38,423 nt of DNA from Mesorhizobium sp. WSM3626. Lineage in GTDB: Bacteria; Pseudomonadota; Alphaproteobacteria; Rhizobiales; Rhizobiaceae. The notes under the pieces were generated by a model, which was given only the letters and a program-made list of their open reading frames with translations, was not told where the DNA came from and did no database searches. The translations under genes and the position numbers were made by a program. Location: contig NZ_AZUY01000003.1 in the NCBI RefSeq assembly GCF_000513935.1, positions 231,467-269,889 on the forward strand, in the 5' to 3' direction. Below, piece after piece: positions 27,656 through 35,334 of the stretch (its first letter is position 1; every line of letters begins with the position of its first letter).

Positions 27656-27741
27656 ACTGCCTTTTTTACGGCATTCGATGTTGGCAAGCGGCAGACAGGA
27701 TGGCACTTGGATGACATGTCACCCTTGGATCAGGAGCGAAG

Positions 27742-28783
27742 ATGAGCGCCGGCAAACAAGTGATCGTCATCGGCTTGGGCATCATCGGTGCGTCGATTGC
27801 CTGGCACCTGACCAAAGCGGGCGCCCAGGTAACGGTCGTCGCCGACAGCGAGGCCGGGGGTGTCGCGACGCCCAATTCCTTTGCCTGGATCAATGCCAGC
27901 TGGGGCAATCCGGAGCCTTATTTCCGGCTGCGCAGCCACGCCATGGCCGAATGGTCTCGGTTGGCGAGAGACCTGCCCGGCCTGCCGCTCAACTGGTGCG
28001 GCGGCCTGTGCTGGGATCTTTCGGCGGCGGATATGGAAACCTATGCCGCGGAGCATTCAGCCTGGGGCTACGGCATCGAGCGCGTCGACCGTGCCGGCGC
28101 GGCGCGCATCGAGCCGAATCTCGCCGAACCGCCGGATTTCGCTTTGCATGTCGCCGAGGAAGGTGTTGCCGAGCCGGTCGCAGCCACCAAGGCCCTGCTG
28201 GCCGATGCCGAACAGCGCGGCGCGCGCATCCGTTCCAGTACGGTCACGGCGCTGATCCAGACCAATGGCAGGATAACCGGCGTGGGCACATCGCATGGGC
28301 TGATTGCCGCCGACGAGGTGGTGATCGCGGCAGGCGTCGGCTCGCCGGACATTGCCGCGACCGCCGGCATCAACCTGCCGATCGAGACCCCGCCCGGCCT
28401 GATCGTCCATTCGCGGCCATACAAGAAGCTGCTCAACGGACTGGTGCTGGCCGAGCGGCTGCACATGCGCCAGACGGCGGAAGGCCGCATCATCGCCGGC
28501 TCGGACTTCGGCGGCGCCGATCCGGGGATGGATGCCAAAGCCACCGCCCGCGCGTTGTTCGCGGCCACGAAAGCCATGTTGCGCGACAGCGACGGACTTG
28601 AGTTGGATTTCCACACGGTCGGCTACCGGCCGACACCTATCGACGGCTTTCCGATCATCGGCCGCGCCGAAGGCATGGATGGCGTCTACATAGCGGTCAT
28701 GCATTCCGGCATCACGCTGGCGCCGGCGCGGCAAGCGCGACCCGCTGCTGGCGCCTTACGGACTCTCGCGCTTCGCTCAATAG
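27742..28783 (+). pseudogene. FAD-dependent D-amino-acid-oxidase-type oxidoreductase, 3' end damaged
   Basis: Flavoprotein of the DAO family, related to glycine and D-amino acid oxidases. The start MSAGKQVIVIGLGIIGASIA holds the FAD-binding glycine motif, and an AGGAG site precedes the ATG. The reading frame is normal through residue 329 (MDGVYIAVMHSGITLAPA, to 28728). The expected next segment, a short helix of about 12 residues, is missing. The typical tail GKRDPLLAPYGLSRFAQ then appears in another frame (28730-28780), ending in TAG at 28781-28783. The missing piece must be 2 modulo 3 in length, for example 35 or 38 bases. As written, the first frame runs on to 30222 through sequence antisense to the amidase gene, so the real product is probably abnormal. 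Confidence 0.8.
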
Positions 28784-30150
28784 CCGGGCGGACGACTGAA
28801 GCCGCCGGTCAAGGGCGCCACCGCCTTGCCCATGGCGAGCAACCGCGCCTCCGACCAGCGTCCACCGACAAGCTGCAGACCGATCGGCAGGCCGTCGCTG
28901 TCCTGTCCGCAAGGTATCGAAAGCGCCGGATGGCCGCTGTAGTTGAAGACGGCGCCGTAGGCCGGCAACATCCAGTAGCTCTGGTCCTTGCCGTCGACTT
29001 TGATCGCGGTGCCCGGCGCACAATGCGGGAATGCCGTGGTCATGGCGACCGGGCAGAGCAGCGCGTCCCAATCCTCGAAAAAACGGTCCCAGGCGAGAAT
29101 GGATTTGTCGCGGCGGGCCAGCGCCTCGAACCAGCGCGAGACCGATGTCGGCTCCTCCGGCGGTTCCTGCTGCGCCGCCTCCATGATCATGCCGATCAGC
29201 GCGCCGCCCTGGGCAAGATCGTCGTGCAGGTCGAGCTTGGGCAGTTTCGCTTCCTCGATGATGGCGCCGGCGTCTTGCAGTCGTCTTGCGAGATTTTCGA
29301 CCTCCGCACTGATGCCGCCGGCCACTGGGAACCCGGGAAAGGAGGGCGCGAAAGCGATGCGCAGAGTTTGGAGGTCGAGCTTCGGCATGGCCTCGATCGG
29401 CACTGGCGCAAGGTCGGTGTCGTGGTCGTCCGGGCCGGCGATGATCCGATAGATCAACGCCAAATCGTCGATGCTGCGCGCCAGTGGGCCGAGACAGGAC
29501 ATCAGCCGCACGCTACGCGCGGCACCGCCTGGATCCGGAAAGGCTCCGGCCAGCGAAACGCGATGTTCCGTCGGCTTCAGGCCGTAGACGCCGCAGAACG
29601 CCGCGGGAAGGCGGATCGAGTCCTGCATGTCGGTGCCGACGTCGAACGGTGTCATGCCTGTGCAGACGGCGGCAGCGGCGCCGCCGCTGGATCCGCCCGG
29701 GGTGCGTTGGAGATTCCAGGGATTGCTGGTGCGGCCGAACAGCGGATTGTCCGATTGCCAGTCGGAGAGCATGGTGGCGACATTGGTCTTGGCCATCAGC
29801 ACACCGCCGGCTGCCTTCAACCTGTTAACGACCGGGCTGTCCTCTTTCGCCACATAGTTGGAGAAGGGCGGGAAACCTACCGTGGTTTTCATGCCAGATG
29901 TCTCGTGCATGTCCTTCAGCGTGAAGGGGACGCCGTGCAGCGGCCCAGGTGTGGCACCGCGCGCCAGTGCCGCGTCTGCCTTCCCGGCACGCTCGCGAGC
30001 CCCGTCCCTGTCGAGCGAGATGACGGCGTTGACGGCAGGGTTGTGCCTGTCGATCTGCGCGAAGTGGGCGTCGAGCGCTTCGACGGCGGAGATTTTGCGC
30101 GCGGCGATGGCGGCGGCGAGATCGGTGGCTGTGGAAAAGGCAAGGTCCAT
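28777..30150 (-). CDS. Amidase-signature family hydrolase with unusual oxyanion motif
   Basis: Amidase of 457 residues with the Ser-cisSer-Lys fold. The lysine is K79 in FTLKDMHE, the serine loop is GGSSGG at residues 152-157, and the presumed nucleophile is S178. The motif that normally reads D-x-G-G-S-I-R here reads DMQDSIR, so the two glycines of the oxyanion loop are replaced by Q176 and D177. Catalysis may therefore be altered or lost. The ATG at 30150 has GGAG eight bases upstream. A longer reading upstream would translate a repeat. It overlaps the 3' end of the oxidoreductase by 7 bases, tail to tail. It is usually annotated simply as amidase; the substrate is unknown. Confidence 0.87.
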   Translation of the reverse strand: MDLAFSTATDLAAAIAARKISAVEALDAHFAQIDRHNPAVNAVISLDRDGARERAGKADAALARGATPGPLHGVPFTLKDMHETSGMKTTVGFPPFSNYVAKEDSPVVNRLKAAGGVLMAKTNVATMLSDWQSDNPLFGRTSNPWNLQRTPGGSSGGAAAAVCTGMTPFDVGTDMQDSIRLPAAFCGVYGLKPTEHRVSLAGAFPDPGGAARSVRLMSCLGPLARSIDDLALIYRIIAGPDDHDTDLAPVPIEAMPKLDLQTLRIAFAPSFPGFPVAGGISAEVENLARRLQDAGAIIEEAKLPKLDLHDDLAQGGALIGMIMEAAQQEPPEEPTSVSRWFEALARRDKSILAWDRFFEDWDALLCPVAMTTAFPHCAPGTAIKVDGKDQSYWMLPAYGAVFNYSGHPALSIPCGQDSDGLPIGLQLVGGRWSEARLLAMGKAVAPLTGGFSRPPGY

Positions 30151-30278
30151 GATCGAGGCTCCGGCTTGCTGCCGCCTGCCCGTCAAGATGGCGGACAGCG
30201 GCGTGGCTTCAAGCAGAGTTGAGCATTCATTGGAGGCCCGCGCTTGATTGGGATTGCGTTGAGGTCGGCACTCTACGG

Positions 30279-30436
30279 CGCCCCCCTCTGTCCTGCCGGA
30301 CATCTCCCCCACGGGTGGGGAGATTGGCAGCGTCGGCTCCGGCGCCTTTTCTTCAACGCTGAAAATTGGCGAAAGCCGTCGTGGTATCCGATCTCCGCCC
30401 TCGTGGGGGAGATGTCCGGCAGGACAGAGGGGGCGC
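30279..30436. repeat. 158-base palindromic element (CCCCTCTGTCCTGCCGG type)
   Basis: Long imperfect inverted repeats begin GCGCCCCCCTCTGTCCTGCC on the left and end with the complement on the right (about 30391-30436), running inwards to CATCTCCCCCACG. The left arm carries its own CCCCAC-GGGT-GGGG hairpin. The centre (about 30325-30390) is unrelated unique sequence. It occupies half of the 322-base gap 30151-30472; I see no gene in the remainder. The palindrome at 3864-3895 shares its outer ends. Confidence 0.85.
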
Positions 30437-30472
30437 TGTCCCGCGACGTTAACCAGATGCACGAAAGTGAGG

Positions 30473-31273
30473 TTACCCAACCAGCGCCAGCTTCGCCGCA
30501 ACCGGCGCAAACGGACGAATGTCGATGCCGTCCCTTGTCATGGTGACGAAGCTCGATGGCGGGATCGCCTGCCAGTCGCCGCCCTCTCGATCGAAGGGTT
30601 CGGAAACGATGCAGCGGCCAGCGCCCTTGCGGAAGATGGATGTGTAGAGCGTCGGCGCCTGGGCGTCGGAGGCATAGCGCACCGCATGCAGCGCCTGTCC
30701 GTCGGAGAAGGCGGCGGTCAATTTCAGCGCCGGCTCGAGACCAGCGCGGCGCGAGGCTTCCAGCACGCGGGAGGTGGCGCGGGAAACGGCGCCTTGCGGG
30801 TCGGACGAAAGCCCTTCGTCGATCATGAGCAGAAAAAACAGTTCGGAATCGGTGGTGCCTTCGCGCTGGTCGAAGACAGCGTCGGACAACGAGTTCTCCA
30901 GCGCGCGGCGGATCTTCTCGAAGCCGCCGATCTGGCCGTTGTGCATGAACGACCAGCGGCCGGAGATGAACGGATGGCAATTCATGCGGCTGGTGGCGCC
31001 GCCGGTCGAGGCCCGCACATGGGCGAGAAACAGGCCGGATTTGATCTGCCGGCACAGGCTCTTCAGGTTGGGATCGGACCACGCCGGCAGGATGTCGCGG
31101 TAGAGACCGGGCTCCGGCCGGTCGCCGTACCAGGCAAGGCCGAAACCATCGCCATTGGTCGGCGACTTCGCTTCCTGGGCGCAGTGGCTCTGGGCGATCA
31201 GCGAGTGACAGGGCGCCGTGAGGATGTCTTCGAGAAAGACCGCTTCACCGAGATAGGCCGCCCACCGGCACAT
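30473..31273 (-). CDS. Class II glutamine amidotransferase (YafJ/EgtC-like)
   Basis: Protein of 266 residues with an N-terminal-nucleophile glutaminase domain. The initiator Met precedes Cys2 (MCRWAAYLG), which becomes the catalytic nucleophile after Met removal. Substrate-binding landmarks are NGDGFGLAWYG near residue 40, AHVRASTGG near residue 84, and NCHPFISGRWSFMHNGQIG near residue 98. The family includes EgtC, which hydrolyses a gamma-glutamyl bond in ergothioneine synthesis, and YafJ, whose role is unknown. No other ergothioneine gene lies nearby, so I do not assign that role. A GGAAG site precedes the ATG. It is followed on the same strand by a large palindromic repeat. Confidence 0.9.
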   Translation of the reverse strand: MCRWAAYLGEAVFLEDILTAPCHSLIAQSHCAQEAKSPTNGDGFGLAWYGDRPEPGLYRDILPAWSDPNLKSLCRQIKSGLFLAHVRASTGGATSRMNCHPFISGRWSFMHNGQIGGFEKIRRALENSLSDAVFDQREGTTDSELFFLLMIDEGLSSDPQGAVSRATSRVLEASRRAGLEPALKLTAAFSDGQALHAVRYASDAQAPTLYTSIFRKGAGRCIVSEPFDREGGDWQAIPPSSFVTMTRDGIDIRPFAPVAAKLALVG

Positions 31274-31288
31274 CGCTTCCGTCTTCCT

Positions 31289-31537
31289 TTAGGCGCGATC
31301 CGGAAGAGCAGCGGGCTCGTTGATCGCGTGTGTGCCTCTGTTGTGCGTCCGCTCGTAGAGCTCGCGAATGATTCGGCTGGCGGTAGTCTCAAAGAGAAAT
31401 GGCAAGAAAGCGTGAACAAATGCTGCTCCCGCCGCCATCAGCAGGCGCGACGAAAACCATGCGGCGAAAGCCATATGGCCGAAATAGGTTTCGCCGACCT
31501 TGGCCGGATGGGAGGTGAAAATCCTTGCGATCGACAT
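31289..31537 (-). CDS. Small membrane-associated protein, DUF6356-like
   Basis: Protein of 82 residues with the pattern FTSHPAKVGETYFGHMAFAA, then FSSRLLMAAGAAFVHAFLPF, then LFETTASRIIRELYERTHN. I recognise this layout as the alphaproteobacterial DUF6356 family, of unknown function. The middle (about residues 25-50) is hydrophobic enough for one membrane helix. It lies 15 bases upstream of the amidotransferase gene in the same direction, so co-transcription is likely. It is divergent from the Lrp gene over a 95-base gap containing a perfect palindrome. Confidence 0.8.
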   Translation of the reverse strand: MSIARIFTSHPAKVGETYFGHMAFAAWFSSRLLMAAGAAFVHAFLPFLFETTASRIIRELYERTHNRGTHAINEPAALPDRA

Positions 31538-31605
31538 GCTGGTTCCCCTTCAGCGCTTGCGTTCCGATATGAGTATCCTGACACGCCTCACCGGTTCATT
31601 GGTCC

Positions 31606-31625
31606 CAAAATATCCTTGTATTTTG
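31606..31625. promoter_or_regulatory. Candidate Lrp autoregulatory operator
   Basis: CAAAATA-N6-TATTTTG is a perfect 7-base inverted repeat in an otherwise GC-rich region. It ends seven bases before the Lrp-family ATG. An outer pair, TTGGTCCC (31599-31606) and GGGACAA (31635-31641), flanks it. AT-rich palindromes of this type are what Lrp/AsnC proteins bind near their own promoters, and the divergent DUF6356 gene could share it. Confidence 0.45.
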
Positions 31626-31632
31626 CGACTTC

Positions 31633-32121
31633 ATGGGACAAACATCTCACATGACACTGGCAATCGACGAACTTGATCGGAAATTGCTCGCCGAACTGCA
31701 ACGCGACGGCACCTTGTCGGTCGACCAGCTGTCGGAGCGGGTGGCCTTGTCGCGCAATGCCTGCTGGCGGCGCGTCAAGCGGCTGGAGGAAGCTGGCGTC
31801 ATCACCGGCCGCGTGGCGCTGGTCGATGCCGAGAAGCTCGGACTTGGCCTTTCGGTGTTCATCCTGATCCGCACATCGAACCACGACCCGGACTGGCTGC
31901 AGAAATTCCGCGCCGCGGTGGCGGGCTTGCCCGAAATCATCGGCGTCTACCGCATGTCCGGCGATCTCGACTATGTGCTGCGCGCCCGCGTCGCCGACGT
32001 GAAAGCCTATGACCGGCTCTACCAGCGGCTGATCGCCAAGGTGGCCTTGTCGGATGTTTCCGCCTCCTTCGTCATGGAGGAGATCAAGGAGACGACGATG
32101 GTTCCGATGGAAGTGCGTTGA
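31633..32121 (+). CDS. Lrp/AsnC-family transcriptional regulator
   Basis: Regulator of 162 residues. The N-terminal helix-turn-helix is IDELDRKLLAELQRDGTLSV, then DQLSERVALSRNACWRRVKR. The RAM (ligand and oligomer) domain follows, with NHDPDWLQKFRAAVAGLPEI near residue 80, then VYRMSGDLDYVLRARVADVK, and the final strand. The ATG at 31633 is used. An internal ATG at 31651 would begin MTLAIDELDRK and is equally plausible, as neither has a clear ribosome site. It is divergent from the DUF6356 gene, with a palindromic candidate operator between. Such regulators usually sense amino acids; the ligand here is unknown. Confidence 0.9.
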   Translation: MGQTSHMTLAIDELDRKLLAELQRDGTLSVDQLSERVALSRNACWRRVKRLEEAGVITGRVALVDAEKLGLGLSVFILIRTSNHDPDWLQKFRAAVAGLPEIIGVYRMSGDLDYVLRARVADVKAYDRLYQRLIAKVALSDVSASFVMEEIKETTMVPMEVR

Positions 32122-32217
32122 GCCGTCCTCAGGCCACAGTGATGCCCGAAAGAAAGCCGTTGATAGCCCTGCGGTCGAGTTGACCGAATCGGCAATCGCG
32201 CCGATAGGATCGATTTT

Positions 32218-32703
32218 ATGCGCGCAGCCCTTCAAACACCTTCCGTCATCGGTCCGACCGTCGGCTTCGTCAGGTTGCCGCATGGTGAGGGTCTTCCGCT
32301 TCCCGCCTATGAAAGCGCCGGCGCCGCCGGCATGGATTTGCGCGCGGCGGTGCCCGAAGACCGGCCGCTTCTGATCCTGCCGGGTAAGCGCGCCTTGGTG
32401 CCGACCGGGCTGATCCTGGAAATTCCCGAGGGCATGGAAGGCCAGGTGCGGCCACGCTCGGGCCTTGCCTTCAAACATGGCCTCACCGTCCTCAATTCAC
32501 CGGGCACGGTCGACAGCGACTATCGCGGCGAGCTGAAGGTGCTGCTGGTCAATCTCGGCGACGAGGACTTCGCCGTGACGCGCGGCATGCGGATCGCCCA
32601 AATCGTTTTCGCCGCCGTGACGCAGGTGGCGGTGGAAGAGCGTTCGCTGGCCGGCGGCACGGCGCGCGGCTCGGGCGGATTCGGATCGACCGGCACCGCC
32701 TGA
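32218..32703 (+). CDS. dut: dUTP diphosphatase
   Basis: Trimeric dUTPase subunit of 161 residues. It hydrolyses dUTP to dUMP, keeping uracil out of DNA and supplying dTMP synthesis. All five family motifs are present: [37 protein letters not shown] with the catalytic aspartate, [11 protein letters not shown], and the C-terminal arm [10 protein letters not shown] that closes over the nucleotide. An AGGAT site lies upstream of the ATG. It is 54 bases ahead of the HAD phosphatase gene on the same strand. Confidence 0.96.
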   Translation: MRAALQTPSVIGPTVGFVRLPHGEGLPLPAYESAGAAGMDLRAAVPEDRPLLILPGKRALVPTGLILEIPEGMEGQVRPRSGLAFKHGLTVLNSPGTVDSDYRGELKVLLVNLGDEDFAVTRGMRIAQIVFAAVTQVAVEERSLAGGTARGSGGFGSTGTA

Positions 32704-32757
32704 TGCATGGCTGTGTTTCGGCACAGCGAACCGTTTTGCCGGGTAGGCTGATCCAAT

Positions 32758-33429
32758 ATGACTGAAACACGGCCGCTGCCAAAGCTTGTCATCTTCGACT
32801 GCGACGGGATCCTGGTCGATACCGAGAACCTCGCCAACCGGCGGCTGGCCGAATGGCTTAGCGCGACTGGCTATCCAACGACCTTCGAATATTGCCGCAA
32901 GAACTTCTCCGGCCGAAGCATGGTCTCGGTGCAGAAGGAGATCGAAGAGACGACCGACGTCAGGCTCGGCGCCGATTTCGTCGAGCGCTGGAATGCAGGC
33001 CTGCCGGATCTGTTCGCACATGGCGTCGAGGCGATCCCTTATGTCCGGGAGTTCATCGAGGCGGTCCGCGCGGCCGGCATCGCCTATTGCGTCGCCACCT
33101 CGGCAAGGATCTCCAAGATGCACATAACCCTTGGCCAGACCGGGCTGTTGCCGCTGTTCGAACATGCCATGTTCAGCGCCACCATGGTATCGCGCGGCAA
33201 GCCATTCCCCGACCTGTTCCTGCACGCCGCCAGAACCATGGGCTTCGCACCCGCCGACTGTATCGTCGTCGAGGACAGCGTCGCCGGCACGCAGGCCGGG
33301 ATCGCCGCCGGCATGCGGGTGTTTTCCTATCATGGAGACCCCTATTCCGACCGCGACGGCCTGATCCAGGCCGGCGGCATCCTGTTCGATGATATGCGCG
33401 AACTCGCCGGACTGGTGCCGATCCACTGA
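32758..33429 (+). CDS. HAD-superfamily phosphatase (phosphoglycolate/beta-PGM-like)
   Basis: Cytosolic hydrolase of 223 residues, HAD subfamily IA with an alpha-helical cap. Motif I is VIFDCDGILVDTE with the aspartate nucleophile and the general acid two residues on. Motif II is the serine in ATSARISKMH, motif III is the lysine in SRGKPFPDLF, and motif IV is the acidic pair in CIVVEDSVAGTQAG. The closest general groups are phosphoglycolate phosphatases, beta-phosphoglucomutases and small sugar-phosphate phosphatases. The substrate cannot be assigned from sequence. The ribosome site is weak. A CATGTCG-family repeat follows 21 bases after the stop. Confidence 0.9.
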   Translation: MTETRPLPKLVIFDCDGILVDTENLANRRLAEWLSATGYPTTFEYCRKNFSGRSMVSVQKEIEETTDVRLGADFVERWNAGLPDLFAHGVEAIPYVREFIEAVRAAGIAYCVATSARISKMHITLGQTGLLPLFEHAMFSATMVSRGKPFPDLFLHAARTMGFAPADCIVVEDSVAGTQAGIAAGMRVFSYHGDPYSDRDGLIQAGGILFDDMRELAGLVPIH

Positions 33430-33450
33430 TTTCGCCGGCCGGATAGGCTA

Positions 33451-33536
33451 ATGCATGTCGCCCGGGATAACGACATGCATAAAATCAGAAGCTTACAGCA
33501 GGTCGGGCGAATCCTATCCGCCGCGACATGCCGTAG
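33451..33536. repeat. Double-hairpin intergenic repeat, copy 2 (CATGTCG family, inverted)
   Basis: ATGCATGTCG (33451-33460) and CGACATGCAT (33471-33480) form one perfect hairpin. The linker AAAATCAGAAGC follows, then a degraded second hairpin ending CCGCGACATGCCGTAG. This is the reverse complement of the order at 17328-17432, including the linker, so the two copies are in opposite orientation about 16 kb apart. Confidence 0.82.
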
Positions 33537-33598
33537 CTGCGCGGCCCGGCAAGCCATGTTAGCTTCGCGGTGCTTGCGGTTAGGGGACGATATCAAGC

Positions 33599-34450
33599 AT
33601 GTCAGGATTTTTGCATCGGCTCGTCCTTGCCTGCCTGTTGCTGCCATTGCTGTGCGGCGCGGCCGGCGCCCAGGATGCCGCCAGCCCGGACCTCGGCAAA
33701 CCCATCGCCGGCCACGCCGATACGACCTATGCCGATCTCATCAGGATGGTCGTTCCGGATCTGACGGCGAAGGCCGACTATTATGTCGGTTCCTCGCCTA
33801 TCGAGATGCGGCACATTGCCGGTCCCGACAATGACAGCTCGCCACCAGAGGCACCGAGCGTTTTCAGCGCCGGCGTACTTGGCATCAAAGCCGGCGGCAA
33901 GGACCGGCTGGCCATGCTGTTCGACCTCGGCGAGTCGCCCGACAGCACGGAGGGCTATGCGGTGCTGGCGCTTTATGACCTCACCGGCAAACCGAAGCTG
34001 CTCGATGCCGTCAATGTGGCGACCGACCGTTTCACCTTCTTTCGCCACCCCGGCAAACTTTCGCTCGGCGCCAGTGACGATGCGCTGATGATCTCCAGCA
34101 CGCATTTCAATTCGAACCAGGGCTACATGTCGACGCCGCTTATCCTGGTGCGAGACGACCGTTTTGAGCTGATCGACCTCATCAACACGTTCGACGAAAA
34201 TGTCTGTTCCTACCGGCGCTCCCAGGACCTGACCTTCCAGGCTTTGAGCGATGGCTCGCCCTACGCAGCGATCAAGGCGACGATAACCGACAAGACAGTG
34301 CCTGGCGAAGAGACTTGCGACGAACCCGCCCCGAAGGCCGTCTCGAACGACATTTCCGTAACCTACCGCTGGGACAAGAAAACGGCGCGCTATGTCGCCG
34401 ATTCCGACGCTTTCGAGAAATTGGCAGCAGACAACGAGAAACGCTTCTGA
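33599..34450 (+). CDS. Exported protein of unknown function
   Basis: I do not recognise a family. The 283-residue product starts with a clear Sec signal peptide: a hydrophobic stretch within residues 7-20 (RLVLACLLLPLLCG), with cleavage likely after AGA near residue 24. The mature part is rich in beta-like segments with repeated acidic turns. It has two lone cysteines (CSYRR and ETCDEP) that could form a periplasmic disulphide. No membrane helix follows the signal. A phrase such as DDALMISSTHFNSNQGYMST suggests a soluble beta-sandwich or propeller fold, but this is only impression. A GGGGA site is twelve bases from the ATG, longer than ideal. It stands alone after the repeat. Confidence 0.78.
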   Translation: MSGFLHRLVLACLLLPLLCGAAGAQDAASPDLGKPIAGHADTTYADLIRMVVPDLTAKADYYVGSSPIEMRHIAGPDNDSSPPEAPSVFSAGVLGIKAGGKDRLAMLFDLGESPDSTEGYAVLALYDLTGKPKLLDAVNVATDRFTFFRHPGKLSLGASDDALMISSTHFNSNQGYMSTPLILVRDDRFELIDLINTFDENVCSYRRSQDLTFQALSDGSPYAAIKATITDKTVPGEETCDEPAPKAVSNDISVTYRWDKKTARYVADSDAFEKLAADNEKRF

Positions 34451-34525
34451 ACCAACCGCATTCGTTTGCCCGGCCACGAACAGCGCGGTAGCATCCGCCC
34501 CGACACTCGTCATGGGGGAGCATTC

Positions 34526-35320
34526 ATGGACAAGGGCAAGATTTTTCGCGACCTGCATGCCTCGACCTTCGTCATGCCCAATCCCTGGGATCCGGGCACG
34601 ACGAAGCTGCTTGGCTCTTTCGGCTTCAAGGCACTGGCCACGACCAGCGCCGGCTTTGCCTTTTCGCGCGGCCTGCCGGACGGCGCCGTGAGCTTCGACC
34701 AGATGATCCATCATTGCCGCGAGGTGACGGCCGCGACCGAACTGCCGGTCTCGGCCGATCTCGAGAAGGGCAAGGGCGACAGCCCCGAGCAGGCCGCCGA
34801 GACCATTTTCGCGGCGGAAGCCGCCGGGCTTGCCGGCTGCTCGATCGAGGACCACACCGGAGTTCCGGAGAAGCCCATCTATGAATTTTCGCACTCGGTC
34901 GAGCGTGTCGCCGCCGCGGTGGAGGCGGCGCGGGCGCTGAAGCGCGACTTTGTCTTCACGGCGCGGGCCGAGAATTTCCTCTGGGGCAAGTCCGACCTCG
35001 ACGACACGATCAAGCGGCTGCAGGCTTTCGAAAAGGCTGGCGCCGACGTGCTCTATGCGCCGGGCATCGGCGACGTCGAGATGGTACGGACCTTGTGCTC
35101 GGCGGTCGGCAAGCCGGTCAATGTCATGGCGAGGCCCGGCTTCACCATCGCCGACCTTGCCATGGCTGGCGCGAAGCGAATCTCTCTTGGGCCCAATTTC
35201 GCCTACGGCATGCTTGAGACGGCGGCGCGCGAAATCCAGCAGGACGGCACGTTCGGCTTCACTCGCGCCGCCATGCCGTTCGGCAAGCTGCAGGCGCTGT
35301 ACGGCAAATCCCAGGGTTAG
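34526..35320 (+). CDS. PEP mutase/isocitrate lyase superfamily enzyme
   Basis: Protein of 264 residues with a TIM-barrel PEP mutase-like fold. Conserved pieces are PNPWDPGTTKLLGSFGFKAL near residue 20, the metal-binding SADLEKGKGD near residue 80, GCSIEDHTG near residue 110, and FTARAENFL near residue 146. The KKCGH loop of true isocitrate lyases is absent, so it belongs to the wider group with oxaloacetate decarboxylase, 2,3-dimethylmalate lyase and phosphonopyruvate-type members. I chose the ATG at 34526, which follows a GGGGGAG site by five bases. It ends 14 bases before the hydroxyproline dehydratase gene and is probably co-transcribed with it. The reaction is not assignable. Confidence 0.88.
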   Translation: MDKGKIFRDLHASTFVMPNPWDPGTTKLLGSFGFKALATTSAGFAFSRGLPDGAVSFDQMIHHCREVTAATELPVSADLEKGKGDSPEQAAETIFAAEAAGLAGCSIEDHTGVPEKPIYEFSHSVERVAAAVEAARALKRDFVFTARAENFLWGKSDLDDTIKRLQAFEKAGADVLYAPGIGDVEMVRTLCSAVGKPVNVMARPGFTIADLAMAGAKRISLGPNFAYGMLETAAREIQQDGTFGFTRAAMPFGKLQALYGKSQG

Positions 35321-35334
35321 GACAGGCCGGCTGC

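Noticed and set aside
28784..30222. A 480-residue C-terminal extension of the FAD oxidoreductase
   Set aside because: It is antisense to the amidase, follows a frameshift, and resembles no domain. The genuine tail is visible in another frame and ends at 28783.
30467..31654. A 395-codon plus-strand frame over the amidotransferase and DUF6356 genes
   Set aside because: Both minus-strand genes have clear family motifs. The plus frame spans a gene boundary and has no motif.
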